Both the position numbers and the translations under genes were made by a program. 64,000 nucleotides of DNA from an uncultured Acidimicrobiales bacterium. GTDB taxonomy: Bacteria > Actinomycetota > Acidimicrobiia > Acidimicrobiales > Bin134. Of this stretch, positions 19,377-28,793 are shown piece after piece. The stretch is taken from assembly GCA_951813555.1 (NCBI GenBank), contig OX638344.1, positions 1,302,001-1,366,000 on the forward strand, in the 5' to 3' direction. Within the stretch, counting starts at the first letter, position 1, and each line of letters opens with the position of its first letter. The notes beneath the pieces are model-generated. The model was not told the DNA's origin, did no database searches, and saw only the letters and a list, made by a program, of their open reading frames with translations.

Positions 19377-20276
19377 TCAGTCCTCGAGGTCTTCGATGCT
19401 GCGAGGCCAGTCGTCTTTGAGGAGGCGTGACAGGGAGCGGTCAGCGAGCATTCGACCGCCGGTTTGGCATTGGGGGCAGTAGTTGACCTCGTTGTCGGCG
19501 TACACGATGCGCTGGACGGGCGCCGCGCACACCGGACAGGGCTGGTTGTATTTGCCGTGAACGGCCATGTCATCGTGAAAGGCCGTCACCTTGTCGGGAA
19601 AGCCGTCGCCCACCGCTTGACGGTGGCGGTCGGTCCAATCGACCAGCGTGGAGCGGGTCGCCTCGAAGAGGCGGGTGATCTCATCGTCATCGAGGTTGCC
19701 GGTGCGCTGCACCGGGGACAACCCGGCGTGGAACAGGATCTCGTCGCTGTAGGCGTTCCCGATGCCACTGAATGCGGTTGGATCGCACAAGGCGCGTTTC
19801 AGGGTGCGGTTGCGGTCGGTGAGAGCATCGCGGAAAGCGGCCTCGTCGACTTCGAGCGGCTCCACCCCGCCTCGGTCGTGATCGTCGGCCAGGGTCTTAG
19901 CACCGTTTACCAGCCACAGAGACGCCTTCTTGCGCTTGCTGGCCTCAGTTAGCAAAAGGGTGCCGTTGTCGAAATCGAACGCGGCCAGTCCGATCTTCCC
20001 CGGCGGCTTGGCGCCTGGCTGGTCTCGCCACCGCAGCCGCCCCGCCACCATGAGGTGGATCACCAGGAACAGATCGTCGGCCCCGTCCATTTCCAGCACC
20101 AGGCGCTTGCCCAGCCGGCGGGTGCCGACCACAGCACGGCCCTCAGCCGCACTGATCGGCGGGTCGAACGTTTGTAGCAGGCTGACCCCGATCACTCGGA
20201 TCTTGCGCAACTCCCGCCCCACCACAAACCGGTCCAACGCCTCCAGATAGACCACCACATCAGGCAGCTCGGGCAC
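19377..20276 (-). CDS. Fpg/Nei-type DNA glycosylase
   Basis: Base-excision-repair glycosylase/AP lyase of 299 aa. The start is set at GTG 20274-20276 because the mature enzyme needs Pro at position 2 and Glu at 3 (V-PELPDVVVYLEAL); an ATG 18 bases earlier would bury the catalytic proline. A C-terminal zinc finger, CPVC-x16-CPQC, is complete, and a basic KRKKASLW segment lies mid-protein. FSGIGNAYSDEILFHAGLSP is the conserved helix-two-turn-helix. It lacks strict features to separate Fpg from Nei. Confidence 0.92.
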   Translation of the reverse strand: MPELPDVVVYLEALDRFVVGRELRKIRVIGVSLLQTFDPPISAAEGRAVVGTRRLGKRLVLEMDGADDLFLVIHLMVAGRLRWRDQPGAKPPGKIGLAAFDFDNGTLLLTEASKRKKASLWLVNGAKTLADDHDRGGVEPLEVDEAAFRDALTDRNRTLKRALCDPTAFSGIGNAYSDEILFHAGLSPVQRTGNLDDDEITRLFEATRSTLVDWTDRHRQAVGDGFPDKVTAFHDDMAVHGKYNQPCPVCAAPVQRIVYADNEVNYCPQCQTGGRMLADRSLSRLLKDDWPRSIEDLED

Positions 20277-20313
20277 GAAAGCGGTTCCTTCCACTTGCGA
20301 TCACGCCAAGAGG

Positions 20314-20712
20314 CTATGACAGGGCCACGACCTCCAAGTCGGTGTGCTGGGCCATGACATCGAAGTCGCCGTCGGCATGAAGAACCGGAACCCCGGAGTG
20401 AATGGCCACCGCGGCGATCAAGCAGTCCAGCAGCTTGCGAATCGTCTCACCCCTCCTGCGACAGGACCTATAGACAGCGGCGGCGTAGTCGTAGTGTGAG
20501 GAATGAGTGGGCAGGGTCACCGCGCGGGCCAAGAGACGTCTGAGTTTCTGTTCGTGGATGTCATCCCGAGAGCCGGCTAGGAGTTCCAGTCTTACTGCAT
20601 CGGTGATCGCCAGTTCGGCCTCGGTTGTGATCAACAACCTGAGTCGGATGTGTGAATCGCTCCCCGTATTGCGGAGGTACTCGACCCACACCGAGGTGTC
20701 GACGAGAATCAC
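20314..20712 (-). CDS. vapC: VapC-type PIN-domain toxin (copy 1)
   Basis: PIN ribonuclease of 132 aa. The N-terminal MILVDTSVWVEYL holds the first acidic metal ligand (Asp5). TDAVRLELLAG holds the glutamate, LLDCLIAAVAIHSG the third acid, and HADGDFDVMA the last. All PIN acids are in place, so the toxin looks intact. The GTG start overlaps the antitoxin stop (GTGA). It probably cleaves tRNA or rRNA when free of VapB; the target is unknown. Confidence 0.92.
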   Translation of the reverse strand: MILVDTSVWVEYLRNTGSDSHIRLRLLITTEAELAITDAVRLELLAGSRDDIHEQKLRRLLARAVTLPTHSSHYDYAAAVYRSCRRRGETIRKLLDCLIAAVAIHSGVPVLHADGDFDVMAQHTDLEVVALS

Positions 20713-20912
20713 CAGACCTCGTAAGTCCTCATCTCGTCGAGGTCGCCGTCCCAGCCGGTCCCTTGCATCTGCAGTGCTTCCTCCACCGTCATCGGGTCGC
20801 CGGCCACCATTGTCAGAGCCAGGTTAACGGCTTCCCGCTTGGTGCCCAGCTGGTACCGCCGCATGACCTCAGCGCAGGCTTCGTCGTCGAGATCGATGTT
20901 CGTCCGGGTCAT
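20709..20912 (-). CDS. vapB: VapB-type antitoxin (copy 1)
   Basis: Antitoxin of 67 aa. It starts MTRTNIDLDDEACAEVMRRY, a ribbon-helix-helix-like DNA-binding part, followed by GTKREAVNLAL and a C-terminal toxin-binding tail with PMTVEEALQMQG and GWDGDLDEMR. It is clearly a paralogue of the second antitoxin at 45773-45997 (shared RTNI.LDD, VMRR, TK.EAV.LAL, PMT.EE.L.MQG). The start ATG 20910-20912 is preferred over a GTG/ATG 18 bases earlier by that alignment. Confidence 0.9.
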   Translation of the reverse strand: MTRTNIDLDDEACAEVMRRYQLGTKREAVNLALTMVAGDPMTVEEALQMQGTGWDGDLDEMRTYEVW

Positions 20913-20921
20913 GCACAAACC

Positions 20922-20947
20922 ATACACCACTAATACACCAAATTGGT
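20922..20947. promoter_or_regulatory. Probable VapB operator, vapBC copy 1
   Basis: ATACACC occurs twice as a direct repeat (20922-20928 and 20933-20939), 11 bases apart, about one helical turn, starting 10 bases before the antitoxin start codon. It is followed by a small palindrome ACCAA-A-TTGGT (20937-20947). The same half-site recurs as a perfect inverted repeat before the second vapBC pair. Confidence 0.6.
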
Positions 20948-20964
20948 CCTGAAATTTTCGGGCC

Positions 20965-22467
20965 CTAGGGAGTCAGCGCGATGAGGGTGCCGTCGGTGAA
21001 ATGGGTGATGACGGCGGGGTAGATGCCGAACAGGAGGGTGGCCGCGGCGGTGAGGCCGAGGGCGGCGACGAGGGAGGGAGGCACACTGAGAGACGTGGTG
21101 TCGGCTTCTTCAGGGACGTCCTCGAACCACATCATGCGGGCCACTTTGGCGTAGTAGAAGAGCGCGATCACCGAGTTGACCGCGGCGATGGCGGCTAGGG
21201 AGTAGCCCCAGCCGGTGTCGGCTTCCACCACGGCCCGGAACACGGCGAACTTGGCGAACCATCCGCCCAACGGGGGAATCCCCGCCAGGGAGAACAAGAA
21301 GATGGTCATGAGAATGGTCATGCCGGGGGCGTACTTGAACAACCCGGCATACGAGCGAATCTCGCCGGAGGCGGTTCGGCGAGCCACGGCAATGATCACC
21401 GCGAAGGCGCCCAGGTTCATGGCGGCGTAGATAAGCACGTAGGTGATCACGGCGGAGAGGGCTTCGCCGCCGATATCGCCGGCCACGGCCAGCGGGGCCA
21501 ACATGAAGCCGGCCTGGGACACGCCGGAGTAGGCCATAAGCCGAACGATGTTCTCCTGGCGCAACGCGATGAGGTTGCCCGCGGTCATCGACCCCACGGC
21601 CAGGATCCACAACAGCGGCTGATAGATGTCTTGGGCGTCCGGGAATCCGGCGTGCACCAGTTGCATAAGGGCCACGAAGCCGGCCGCTTTGGATGCCACG
21701 GCCAAGAAAGCGGTCACTGGAGTGGGCGCGCCCTCGTAGGTGTCGGGGGCCCAGGTGTGGAAGGGGAAGCCCGACACCTTGAAGGCGAACCCGACGATCA
21801 CGAAGATGATGCCCAGGATGACAACCGGGTTGGAACCCTCTTCCGCCACCGTCGCGGCGATTTCCGACAGGCGGGTGTCGCCGGCCAGCCCGAACAGCAG
21901 CGACATGCCGTACAGCATGATGGCCGAGGCGAACACCCCCATCAGGTAGTACTTGAGCCCGGCCTCGTTGCTCTTGGGGTCGGCCTTGCGCCACGCGGCC
22001 ATTAGGTAGGCGGGGATGGACAGCAGTTCCAGGGCCACGAATATGGTCACCAGATCGCGGGCTGAGGCCATCAACACCATGCCCATCACCGATGCCAGCA
22101 GCAAGCCGTAGTACTCGTTCTCCCAATAGTCGCCCTCGGCGATGTAGTTGGTGGACAACAGCACCACGATGTAGGCGACCACGATGAACATGGCTTTGAG
22201 AATCAGGGCGAAGTCGTCCACCACGAAGGCACCGCCGAACATCTCCCGGGTGTCGCCTGCCGCGGCCAAGGTCACGATGGGAATCAGCGCCACCAGCAGC
22301 CCGATGCCGGCCAGCGCCGAGGTGTAGGCCCGTCCCCGTTCCAACAGCACGATGTCGAGCAGGGTGACCACCGCGCCCACCCCCAGCAGGGTGAGCTCGG
22401 GCGCGACGGCGTGCCAGTCGATGTCCGGTCGGACGAAGCCGACGATCGATGGCAGGGACGAGAGCAC
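20965..22467 (-). CDS. nuoN: NADH-quinone oxidoreductase subunit N
   Basis: Membrane proton-pumping antiporter-like subunit of complex I, 500 aa, about 14 hydrophobic segments. Conserved stretches are LLASVMGMVLMASARDLVTIFVALELLSIPAYLMAA and FKVSGFPFHTWAPDTYEGAPTPVTAFLA, with the key lysines. The GTG start is 8 bases after nuoM. It is the last gene of the operon. Confidence 0.96.
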   Translation of the reverse strand: MLSSLPSIVGFVRPDIDWHAVAPELTLLGVGAVVTLLDIVLLERGRAYTSALAGIGLLVALIPIVTLAAAGDTREMFGGAFVVDDFALILKAMFIVVAYIVVLLSTNYIAEGDYWENEYYGLLLASVMGMVLMASARDLVTIFVALELLSIPAYLMAAWRKADPKSNEAGLKYYLMGVFASAIMLYGMSLLFGLAGDTRLSEIAATVAEEGSNPVVILGIIFVIVGFAFKVSGFPFHTWAPDTYEGAPTPVTAFLAVASKAAGFVALMQLVHAGFPDAQDIYQPLLWILAVGSMTAGNLIALRQENIVRLMAYSGVSQAGFMLAPLAVAGDIGGEALSAVITYVLIYAAMNLGAFAVIIAVARRTASGEIRSYAGLFKYAPGMTILMTIFLFSLAGIPPLGGWFAKFAVFRAVVEADTGWGYSLAAIAAVNSVIALFYYAKVARMMWFEDVPEEADTTSLSVPPSLVAALGLTAAATLLFGIYPAVITHFTDGTLIALTP

Positions 22468-22475
22468 CGGTGGAC

Positions 22476-24047
22476 CTACTTACCGGCTGCCGCGTCGAAG
22501 CAGGCTCCGCTGGTGACTGATTCCAGGCAGTCGTTGAGGGAGTTGACCACCGCGGGATCAGTGGCCCCGAACAACAAGTGGGGGTATACCCCCAAGACCA
22601 AAATCAAGATGAGCAACGGGGCCCAGGCCATGTACTCGGAGATGGAGGCATCGCGGATGTGGGGGTCGTTGGCAAACTCCTCACGGGGGTTGCCGAAGGC
22701 GGTCTTCTGGAGCATCCACAGCAGATAGCCGGCGGCCAGCACCGTGCCCAGCGCGGCGATCACCATGTACGACCGGAAGGTCTCCTCGGCCAGCACCTCG
22801 GCGGGGTTGTAGGAGGCCAATATGGCGGGGAACTCCCCCCAGAACCCGGCCAGGCCGGGCAGGCCCAGCGAGGCCATGGCACAGAATCCGAGGATCCAGC
22901 CCATGCGGGGGGCCTGCACTAGCAGCCCGCCCAACCGGGACATGTCCAGGGTGTGGTAGCGCTCTTTCACTGAGCCGGCCAAGAAGAACAGCATCCCGGT
23001 GATGAGCCCGTGGGCCACCATGCCGAACACCGCGGCGTTGATGCCGAAGTCGGTGAGGGTGGAGATGCCCAGCATCACGAAGCCCATGTGGGCCACCGAC
23101 GAGAACGCCACCAGCCGTTTCAGGTCGCGCTGAGCCAGACAGCCCAAGGCGCCGTAGATGATCCCGATCACCGCCAGCAGCCCGATGAACGGGGCCCACT
23201 CGGCGGCGGCCTCGGGCAGGATGGGGATGGCGATGCGGACGAACCCATAGGTGCCCAGCTTCAACAGCACCGCGGCCAAAATCACCGATCCCACCGTGGG
23301 GGCCTCGGTGTGGGCATCGGGCAGCCAGGTGTGGAACGGGAACATGGGCACCTTGATCCCGAACCCGAGGAACATGCCGCCGAACACCCAGACCTGCGAC
23401 GACTTGGCGATACCGGCGGCGGCTTCGGGCAGCAGTCGCATATCGAAGGTGCTGGCGTCGGCCAGGAAGTATAGGGCCAGGAAGCTGACCAGCATCAGCG
23501 CCGAGCCGAACAGGGTGAACAGGAAGAACTTGATGGCGGCGTAGCGCCGGTTCTCGCCGCCCCACACCCCGATCATGAAGTACATGGGCAGCAGCACGAC
23601 CTCGAAGAACACGAAGAACAAGATCAGATCTTGGGCGGCGAAGGTGCCGATCATCCCGGTCTCCAGAATGAGCAGCAGCATCAAGAAGGCCTTGGGGTTG
23701 TGCGGCTCGGGGAAGTGATTCCAGGAATAGATCACGCACAGGGGCACGATCAGCATGGTGAGCAGCATCAGCGGCAACGAGATGCCATCGACGCCCATGA
23801 TGTAGCGGGAGTCGATGACGTCGATCCAGCCCTTGTCCACCACGAAGTTGAGGGCTCCGTAGTTGTCGTTGTCGACGAACTGGATCAACAGCAGCAAGCC
23901 GAAGACGGCCACCGCCACGGTGGTGGCCAAGGCGATCAGCTTGTGGAGCTGCTCTCGATCCTTGGGAATGAGCAGCATGACGGCCGCGCCGATGATCGGC
24001 AGGAACGTCGGGATGCTCAGCCCCCAGTCGTTGAGAAATTCACCCAT
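22476..24047 (-). CDS. nuoM: NADH-quinone oxidoreductase subunit M
   Basis: Membrane antiporter-like subunit of complex I, 523 aa. Characteristic stretches are FFVFFEVVLLPMYFMIGVWGG, IKVPMFPFHTWLPDAHTEAPTVGSVILA and SSVAHMGFVMLGI. The glutamate in the first and lysines in the second are the proton-path residues of the family. Start ATG 24045-24047, 15 bases after nuoL. Confidence 0.96.
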   Translation of the reverse strand: MGEFLNDWGLSIPTFLPIIGAAVMLLIPKDREQLHKLIALATTVAVAVFGLLLLIQFVDNDNYGALNFVVDKGWIDVIDSRYIMGVDGISLPLMLLTMLIVPLCVIYSWNHFPEPHNPKAFLMLLLILETGMIGTFAAQDLILFFVFFEVVLLPMYFMIGVWGGENRRYAAIKFFLFTLFGSALMLVSFLALYFLADASTFDMRLLPEAAAGIAKSSQVWVFGGMFLGFGIKVPMFPFHTWLPDAHTEAPTVGSVILAAVLLKLGTYGFVRIAIPILPEAAAEWAPFIGLLAVIGIIYGALGCLAQRDLKRLVAFSSVAHMGFVMLGISTLTDFGINAAVFGMVAHGLITGMLFFLAGSVKERYHTLDMSRLGGLLVQAPRMGWILGFCAMASLGLPGLAGFWGEFPAILASYNPAEVLAEETFRSYMVIAALGTVLAAGYLLWMLQKTAFGNPREEFANDPHIRDASISEYMAWAPLLILILVLGVYPHLLFGATDPAVVNSLNDCLESVTSGACFDAAAGK

Positions 24048-24062
24048 GTGTACGTGTGCTCC

Positions 24063-26267
24063 CTAGATGACGATGATGAAGATCCCGGCCAGGATGGTGG
24101 CGGCGGCGAACATGATGGCGGCGTACTGCTGCACCTTGCCGGTTTGGATGCGGCGCAGCTCCTCCCCCGAGCTGTCGGATATTCTCCCGGTGGCGTTGAC
24201 GATTCCGTCCACCACCAGCTGGTCCACCTTGTGGTAGACGATTTCGCCGGCCTGCACCGAGCGCGTGCCGGCCTCGTTGACCACCCGGTCGATGATGTTC
24301 TGGTTGGTCCAATAGGCGGCGCGGGCCAATGGCCCCTTGACGAAGCCGACGATCACGGTGGTGTACAGCCAGTCGAGGTAGTACTTGTTCACCAGGATCC
24401 GGTGGCCGAGGCGGGCCAGCGACGACTTGGTGGTTAGCCCGTCGGGCAGTTCGGTGGCTGCTGGGCTAACCGCCCTCACCCGGACGAAGTAGTAGCGGTA
24501 AGCGGCGCCGATGCCTACTAGGGCCACGATCACCGACACGATGGCCAGCGTCCATGACGGTGTGGCGTGGCTGATGGCTGGGAAGTAGCTCACCCCTACG
24601 GGTTCTACCCATTGGAGGAACTTCTCTTCCCAGGCGGCGGGAACGAGCTGAAAGCCGGCCGGGAAGTTGATGAACCCGGCGACGACGGCCAACCCGGCCA
24701 GGATCCACAGCGGCACGGTGATTCGAGGGCCGGACTCATGGGGGGTGCCGTGGCCCCGGAACTCGCCAAAGAAGGTGAGGTACACCACCCGGGTCATATA
24801 AGCGCCGGTGAGCGCGGCGGTGATCATGCCCATGGCCAGCATCACGGTGTAAGCGCCGTTGCCCCCGGTGCCGCCGAACAGACCCCACCCACCGGTGCCT
24901 GCCAAGATCTCATCTTTCGACCAGAATCCCGAAAGGATGGGCAGACCGGCCAGCGCCACCGTGCCGATCATGAACGTTCGGTAGGTGTGGGGCATGTGCT
25001 TGCGCAGCCCGCCCATGTCCTCCTTCATGTCGAAGGAGTGGACGGCGTGGCTGACCGAGCCCGAGCCCAAGAACAGGCAGGCCTTGAAGAAGGCATGGGT
25101 GAACAGGTGGAACAGGGCCGCGGTCCACGCCCCCACCCCCAGGGCCAGCACCATGTAGCCCAGCTGGGAGACGGTGGAGTAGGCCAGCACCCGCTTGATG
25201 TCGTTCTGGACGAAGGCCAGAGTGGCGCCCACCAGCGTGGTCATACCGCCGATGAGGGCCAGCAGGTTGATGCTGGAGCCGCCGATTGAGTAGCCCTCGA
25301 AGAACACCCCATACAGCCGGGCCACCATGAAGATGCCGGCCACCACCATGGTGGCGGCGTGGATGAGGGCCGAGACCGGGGTGGGCCCGGCCATAGCGTC
25401 GGGCAGCCAGGTGTGGAGGAAGAACTGGCCCGACTTGGACATGACCGCGGCAGTAAGGCACAAAGCGGCGGCCAGCGTGACCGTGTGGCTCATGGCGCCG
25501 CTGATGGCGGCCTCGTTCACACCGATGACGTCGAAGGTGCCGGCGCCGAAGAACAGGATCGAAACGCCGATGATGATGCCCATGTCGCCCACCCGGTTGG
25601 TGAAGAAGGCCTTGAGGGCGGCATCGGAGTTATCCTTCTCCTCCCACCAGTGGCCAATGAGCACAAAGGAGCACACTCCCACCAGCTCCCAGCCCACCAG
25701 CATCTGGATGGTGGTGGAGGCGGTTACGAAGAAGAGCATCGACGCGGTGAACAGGCTTAGGAAGGCGAAGAAGTGGGTGTAGCGGCGGTCGCCGGCCACA
25801 TAGTCAGTGGAGTAGATGTGCACCAGCAGCGACACCACCGTGACCACGAAGATCATCATCACGGCCAGCCCGTCGATCATGATGCCCGCGCCGATGGCCT
25901 CGGCCCCGTTGGTGAGCCAGGTGATCGACCGGGTGAGCGCCCCCACCCCGCCGGAGGCCTCGCCTTCGGCCGCGGCAGCCAGCCCGCCCGCGCCTAGGGC
26001 GTGCTCGCCCTCAGCGCCCCCTCCGCCGGCGCCCTCCACCTCGCTGATCCATTGGATGGCGGTGAGCAGGCCGAACACGAAGGAGGCCCCCACGGCGGCG
26101 ATGCCGATCTCGGAGCCCCCTCGGGGGAACCGCTTGCCGAATAGCAAGATCAGCAGGAAAGACACCGCGGGGAACAGCCAGATCAGCCAGGCGTTCTCCA
26201 GAAACCAGCCCGAAGCGGCTACGGCTTTGCCGGCGGTTTCGGCGGCAGCGATGCTTGCACTCAGCAC
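24063..26267 (-). CDS. nuoL: NADH-quinone oxidoreductase subunit L
   Basis: Largest membrane antiporter-like subunit, 734 aa, with the lateral helix region at the C-terminus. The family motifs LLVGWELVGVCSFVLIGHW, GQFFLHTWLPDAMAGPTPVSALIHAATMV and STVSQLGYMVLALG are present. It is longer than usual mainly because of a Gly/Ala/Glu-rich loop at about residues 77-110 between the second and third hydrophobic segments, and a long charged C-terminal stretch. GTG start 7 bases after nuoK. Confidence 0.95.
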   Translation of the reverse strand: MLSASIAAAETAGKAVAASGWFLENAWLIWLFPAVSFLLILLFGKRFPRGGSEIGIAAVGASFVFGLLTAIQWISEVEGAGGGGAEGEHALGAGGLAAAAEGEASGGVGALTRSITWLTNGAEAIGAGIMIDGLAVMMIFVVTVVSLLVHIYSTDYVAGDRRYTHFFAFLSLFTASMLFFVTASTTIQMLVGWELVGVCSFVLIGHWWEEKDNSDAALKAFFTNRVGDMGIIIGVSILFFGAGTFDVIGVNEAAISGAMSHTVTLAAALCLTAAVMSKSGQFFLHTWLPDAMAGPTPVSALIHAATMVVAGIFMVARLYGVFFEGYSIGGSSINLLALIGGMTTLVGATLAFVQNDIKRVLAYSTVSQLGYMVLALGVGAWTAALFHLFTHAFFKACLFLGSGSVSHAVHSFDMKEDMGGLRKHMPHTYRTFMIGTVALAGLPILSGFWSKDEILAGTGGWGLFGGTGGNGAYTVMLAMGMITAALTGAYMTRVVYLTFFGEFRGHGTPHESGPRITVPLWILAGLAVVAGFINFPAGFQLVPAAWEEKFLQWVEPVGVSYFPAISHATPSWTLAIVSVIVALVGIGAAYRYYFVRVRAVSPAATELPDGLTTKSSLARLGHRILVNKYYLDWLYTTVIVGFVKGPLARAAYWTNQNIIDRVVNEAGTRSVQAGEIVYHKVDQLVVDGIVNATGRISDSSGEELRRIQTGKVQQYAAIMFAAATILAGIFIIVI

Positions 26268-26274
26268 TGGCCCG

Positions 26275-26574
26275 TCACCCCTTCATCAGATCGACTTGGT
26301 CCAAGTCGATGGATCGGCGGTTCCGGTACAGCAGCAAGACTATGGCCAGCCCGATTCCCACTTCGGCGGCGGCCACGGTAATCACGAACAGGGCGAAGAT
26401 CTGGCCCATCACGGTGTCGTGGAACGCGCCGAAGGCCACCAGGTTGATGTTCACCGCGTTCAAGATGAGCTCGATGGACATGAGCACCAGCACGCCGTTG
26501 CGGCGGGCCAGCACGCCGTAGACCCCGATGCAGAACAGCACCGCGCCCAAAAGGAGCATCTCATTGAGGAGCAT
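26275..26574 (-). CDS. nuoK: NADH-quinone oxidoreductase subunit K
   Basis: Small membrane subunit of 99 aa with three hydrophobic helices. [20 protein letters not shown] carries the conserved glutamate of the central proton channel, and [29 protein letters not shown] is the typical C-terminus. GAGGG precedes the ATG. Sits between nuoJ and nuoL as in most complex I operons. Confidence 0.95.
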   Translation of the reverse strand: MLLNEMLLLGAVLFCIGVYGVLARRNGVLVLMSIELILNAVNINLVAFGAFHDTVMGQIFALFVITVAAAEVGIGLAIVLLLYRNRRSIDLDQVDLMKG

Positions 26575-26617
26575 CAGCCCTCAACTCCCCATGAGGGCGG
26601 GCACCAAATCGCAGACA

Positions 26618-27133
26618 TCAGCCGCCCTCCTCTCGGCGGGCGATCACGATGGCGCCGATAAGGGCGGCCAACAACAGCACCGACACCGCTTCGAAGGGCA
26701 CGATGTACTGGGAGAAGAGCTCGTCAGACACCTGCGCGGTGGTTTGAGGGGTCTGGCCGCCCGGCAAGTTGGCATCGAGCCTCACGCCTTCGAAGCGGTC
26801 CACCAGAGCGCCGATCATCACGGCGACAAGCAGCAGGGCCGTGAGCACCGCGGGGAACTTGCGCTTGTGGTCGGTCTCGGTGTCCTGGTCGAAGTCGGAC
26901 CGGGTGAGCATGATGCCGAACAGGAACAGCACGATTACCGCGCCGATGTAGATGAGCACCTGGGTGATGCCGGTGAACTCCGCGCCTACCAGCAGGAACA
27001 GGGCGGCCACCCCGGCCAGCACGATCACCAGGTACAGGGCGGCGTGCACGATGTCGCGGGTGGTCACCACCCGCAGGGCGGAGGCCACCATCACCGCGGC
27101 GATGATCCCGAAGGCGACGTGCTCGGCGATCAC
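26618..27133 (-). CDS. nuoJ: NADH-quinone oxidoreductase subunit J
   Basis: Membrane subunit of 171 aa with about five hydrophobic segments. VLIYIGAVIVLFLFGIMLTRSD is the conserved segment with the pi-bulge region of the family. The start is GTG at 27131-27133, overlapping the nuoI stop (GTGA). A 43-base gap follows to nuoK. Confidence 0.94.
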   Translation of the reverse strand: MIAEHVAFGIIAAVMVASALRVVTTRDIVHAALYLVIVLAGVAALFLLVGAEFTGITQVLIYIGAVIVLFLFGIMLTRSDFDQDTETDHKRKFPAVLTALLLVAVMIGALVDRFEGVRLDANLPGGQTPQTTAQVSDELFSQYIVPFEAVSVLLLAALIGAIVIARREEGG

Positions 27134-27663
27134 CGGGGAACCTTCAACACCTTCTGCTCGGATCCGGCCTCATAGGCCTCGAAGTCGGGAACGGTGTTCA
27201 TCCACTCGCTGAGGCGCTCCTTGTCGTGGAGCAGGTCGGCGATGCGGGGCTCGGAGTACTCGTACTCCGGGGTCCAGAAAAGGGCTTCGAACGGGCAGAC
27301 CTCCACGCAGATGCCGCAGTACATGCACAGGCTGTAGTCGATGTCGAAGCGGTCGAGGGCGTTCTTCTGGCGGGGCTTGCCCCCCTCCCGGCGAGGCGGG
27401 GCCAGGTACTTGTGGCCCTCGATGTAGATGCACCAGTCGGGGCACTCCCGGGCGCACAGCATGCAGGCGGTGCAGTTCTCCTCGTGGAGGGCGATCACCC
27501 CCCGAGCCCGGTCGACGGGCATCTCCTTCACATGGGGGTACTGCACGGTGTGGGAGTGCTTGGAGGGGGCGGGCACCAGCGGAGGCCCGTCTCCGAACAA
27601 GGTGCGGAACATGGTGCGGGCGGTGACCTTCAGTCCCGTGATCAATCCTGGTACCAGTGCCAT
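27130..27663 (-). CDS. nuoI: NADH-quinone oxidoreductase subunit I (two 4Fe-4S clusters)
   Basis: Peripheral-arm subunit of 177 aa carrying two 4Fe-4S clusters in the electron path to quinone. The cysteine groups are CTACMLCARECP and CMYCGICVEVCP, both complete. With NuoEFG missing from this locus, NuoI and NuoB are the only Fe-S subunits encoded here. ATG start 9 bases after nuoH. Confidence 0.96.
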   Translation of the reverse strand: MALVPGLITGLKVTARTMFRTLFGDGPPLVPAPSKHSHTVQYPHVKEMPVDRARGVIALHEENCTACMLCARECPDWCIYIEGHKYLAPPRREGGKPRQKNALDRFDIDYSLCMYCGICVEVCPFEALFWTPEYEYSEPRIADLLHDKERLSEWMNTVPDFEAYEAGSEQKVLKVPR

Positions 27664-27672
27664 GGCAATCTC

Positions 27673-28725
27673 CTACAAAATGACCTTGAAAACGCCGGTG
27701 ACGACGATGTTTAGCAGTGACAACGGGATCAGGAATTTCCAGGCTAGGCGCTGGAGCTGATCCTCTCTTAGCCGCGGATAGGTGAAGCGGAACCAGAAGA
27801 TCAGCGCGGCAACGGCCATGACCTTCACCAGCATGATCACTGGTCCGACGATATTGAATGCCCAGTGCTCGAGGTCGCCCCACGGCAGCGCCCAGCCGCC
27901 CAGGAACATCACTGCGGCCAGCGCGGCGAAGGCGAATGCGGTGCCGAACTCGCCCATGAAGAAGAACAGGAACCGAAAGCCGGTGTACTCCACCTGGTAG
28001 CCGCCCACGATCTCGGACTCGGCCACCGGCATGTCGAACGGGGGCTGGGTGAGCTCGGCCTGCACCGCCACCAAGAAGATGAAGAAGCCCACGAACTGGG
28101 TGAGGATGAAGGGGTTGCCGATGCCGTCCCAGCCAAAGATCTCCCCGGTGGCCTGGGCGGTGACGATCTTTTGCAGGTCGAGGGTACCGGCTTGGATGAC
28201 CACGCCCATGACTGCCAGCACCAGCGGGAGCTCGTAGGCGATGAGCTGGCCGGCGGCCCGCAGGCCACCCATGAGGGCGTATTTGTTGGCCGAGGCCCAA
28301 CCGGCCATCAAGATGCCCACCACTGACAGCGAAGACACCGCCAGGGCGTAGAAAATGCCCACATCCAACTGCGCCACCACCGCGTCGGGGCCGGTGGGAA
28401 TGACCACGTAGATCAAGAATGTGGAGACCAGCACCACCAGCGGGGCCAAGGCGAACACCGTTCGGTCTGCCTTTTCCGGGAAGATGTCCTCTTTCTGCAA
28501 GAATTTCAACCCGTCGGCCAACAGTTGCAAGGTGCCGTAGGGGCCGGCCTCCATGGGGCCTAAGCGGCTCTGCATGAAGCTCATGATCTTCATCAGGAAG
28601 ACGTAGCCCAGCACCAGGGCGGCGGTGGGGATGACCAAGGCGATCACGCCCATCTTGATGATGGCCGTCGCCCAGTAGGGCACCTCGACGGCGAGCAGAC
28701 CGGACATGGCGACACCCGCGTTCAT
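27673..28725 (-). CDS. nuoH: NADH-quinone oxidoreductase subunit H
   Basis: Membrane subunit of 350 aa that forms the quinone entry site together with NuoB and NuoD. About eight hydrophobic helices are present. Conserved segments are RLGPMEAGPYGTLQLLADGLKF and FDMPVAESEIVGGYQVEYTGFRF. The ATG start overlaps the stop of a 23-codon mini-ORF derived from the nuoD tail. Confidence 0.96.
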   Translation of the reverse strand: MNAGVAMSGLLAVEVPYWATAIIKMGVIALVIPTAALVLGYVFLMKIMSFMQSRLGPMEAGPYGTLQLLADGLKFLQKEDIFPEKADRTVFALAPLVVLVSTFLIYVVIPTGPDAVVAQLDVGIFYALAVSSLSVVGILMAGWASANKYALMGGLRAAGQLIAYELPLVLAVMGVVIQAGTLDLQKIVTAQATGEIFGWDGIGNPFILTQFVGFFIFLVAVQAELTQPPFDMPVAESEIVGGYQVEYTGFRFLFFFMGEFGTAFAFAALAAVMFLGGWALPWGDLEHWAFNIVGPVIMLVKVMAVAALIFWFRFTYPRLREDQLQRLAWKFLIPLSLLNIVVTGVFKVIL

Positions 28726-28793
28726 CGGTCGATGTCTCCGAGGATGAAGTACAGGCTGGCCAAGATGGTGATGAAGTCTGCTGGGACTCTCAT
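28722..28793 (-). CDS. 23-codon mini-ORF duplicating the NuoD C-terminus
   Basis: ATG at 28791-28793 overlaps the nuoD stop as ATGA, and the ORF's own TGA overlaps the nuoH ATG as ATGA. Its product would be MRVPADF followed by ITILASLYFILGDIDR, the last 16 residues being identical to the NuoD C-terminus. It lies in the place normally held by nuoE, nuoF and nuoG. It may be a functionless duplication scar that keeps translational coupling between nuoD and nuoH, rather than a gene for a working peptide. Confidence 0.45.
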   Translation of the reverse strand: MRVPADFITILASLYFILGDIDR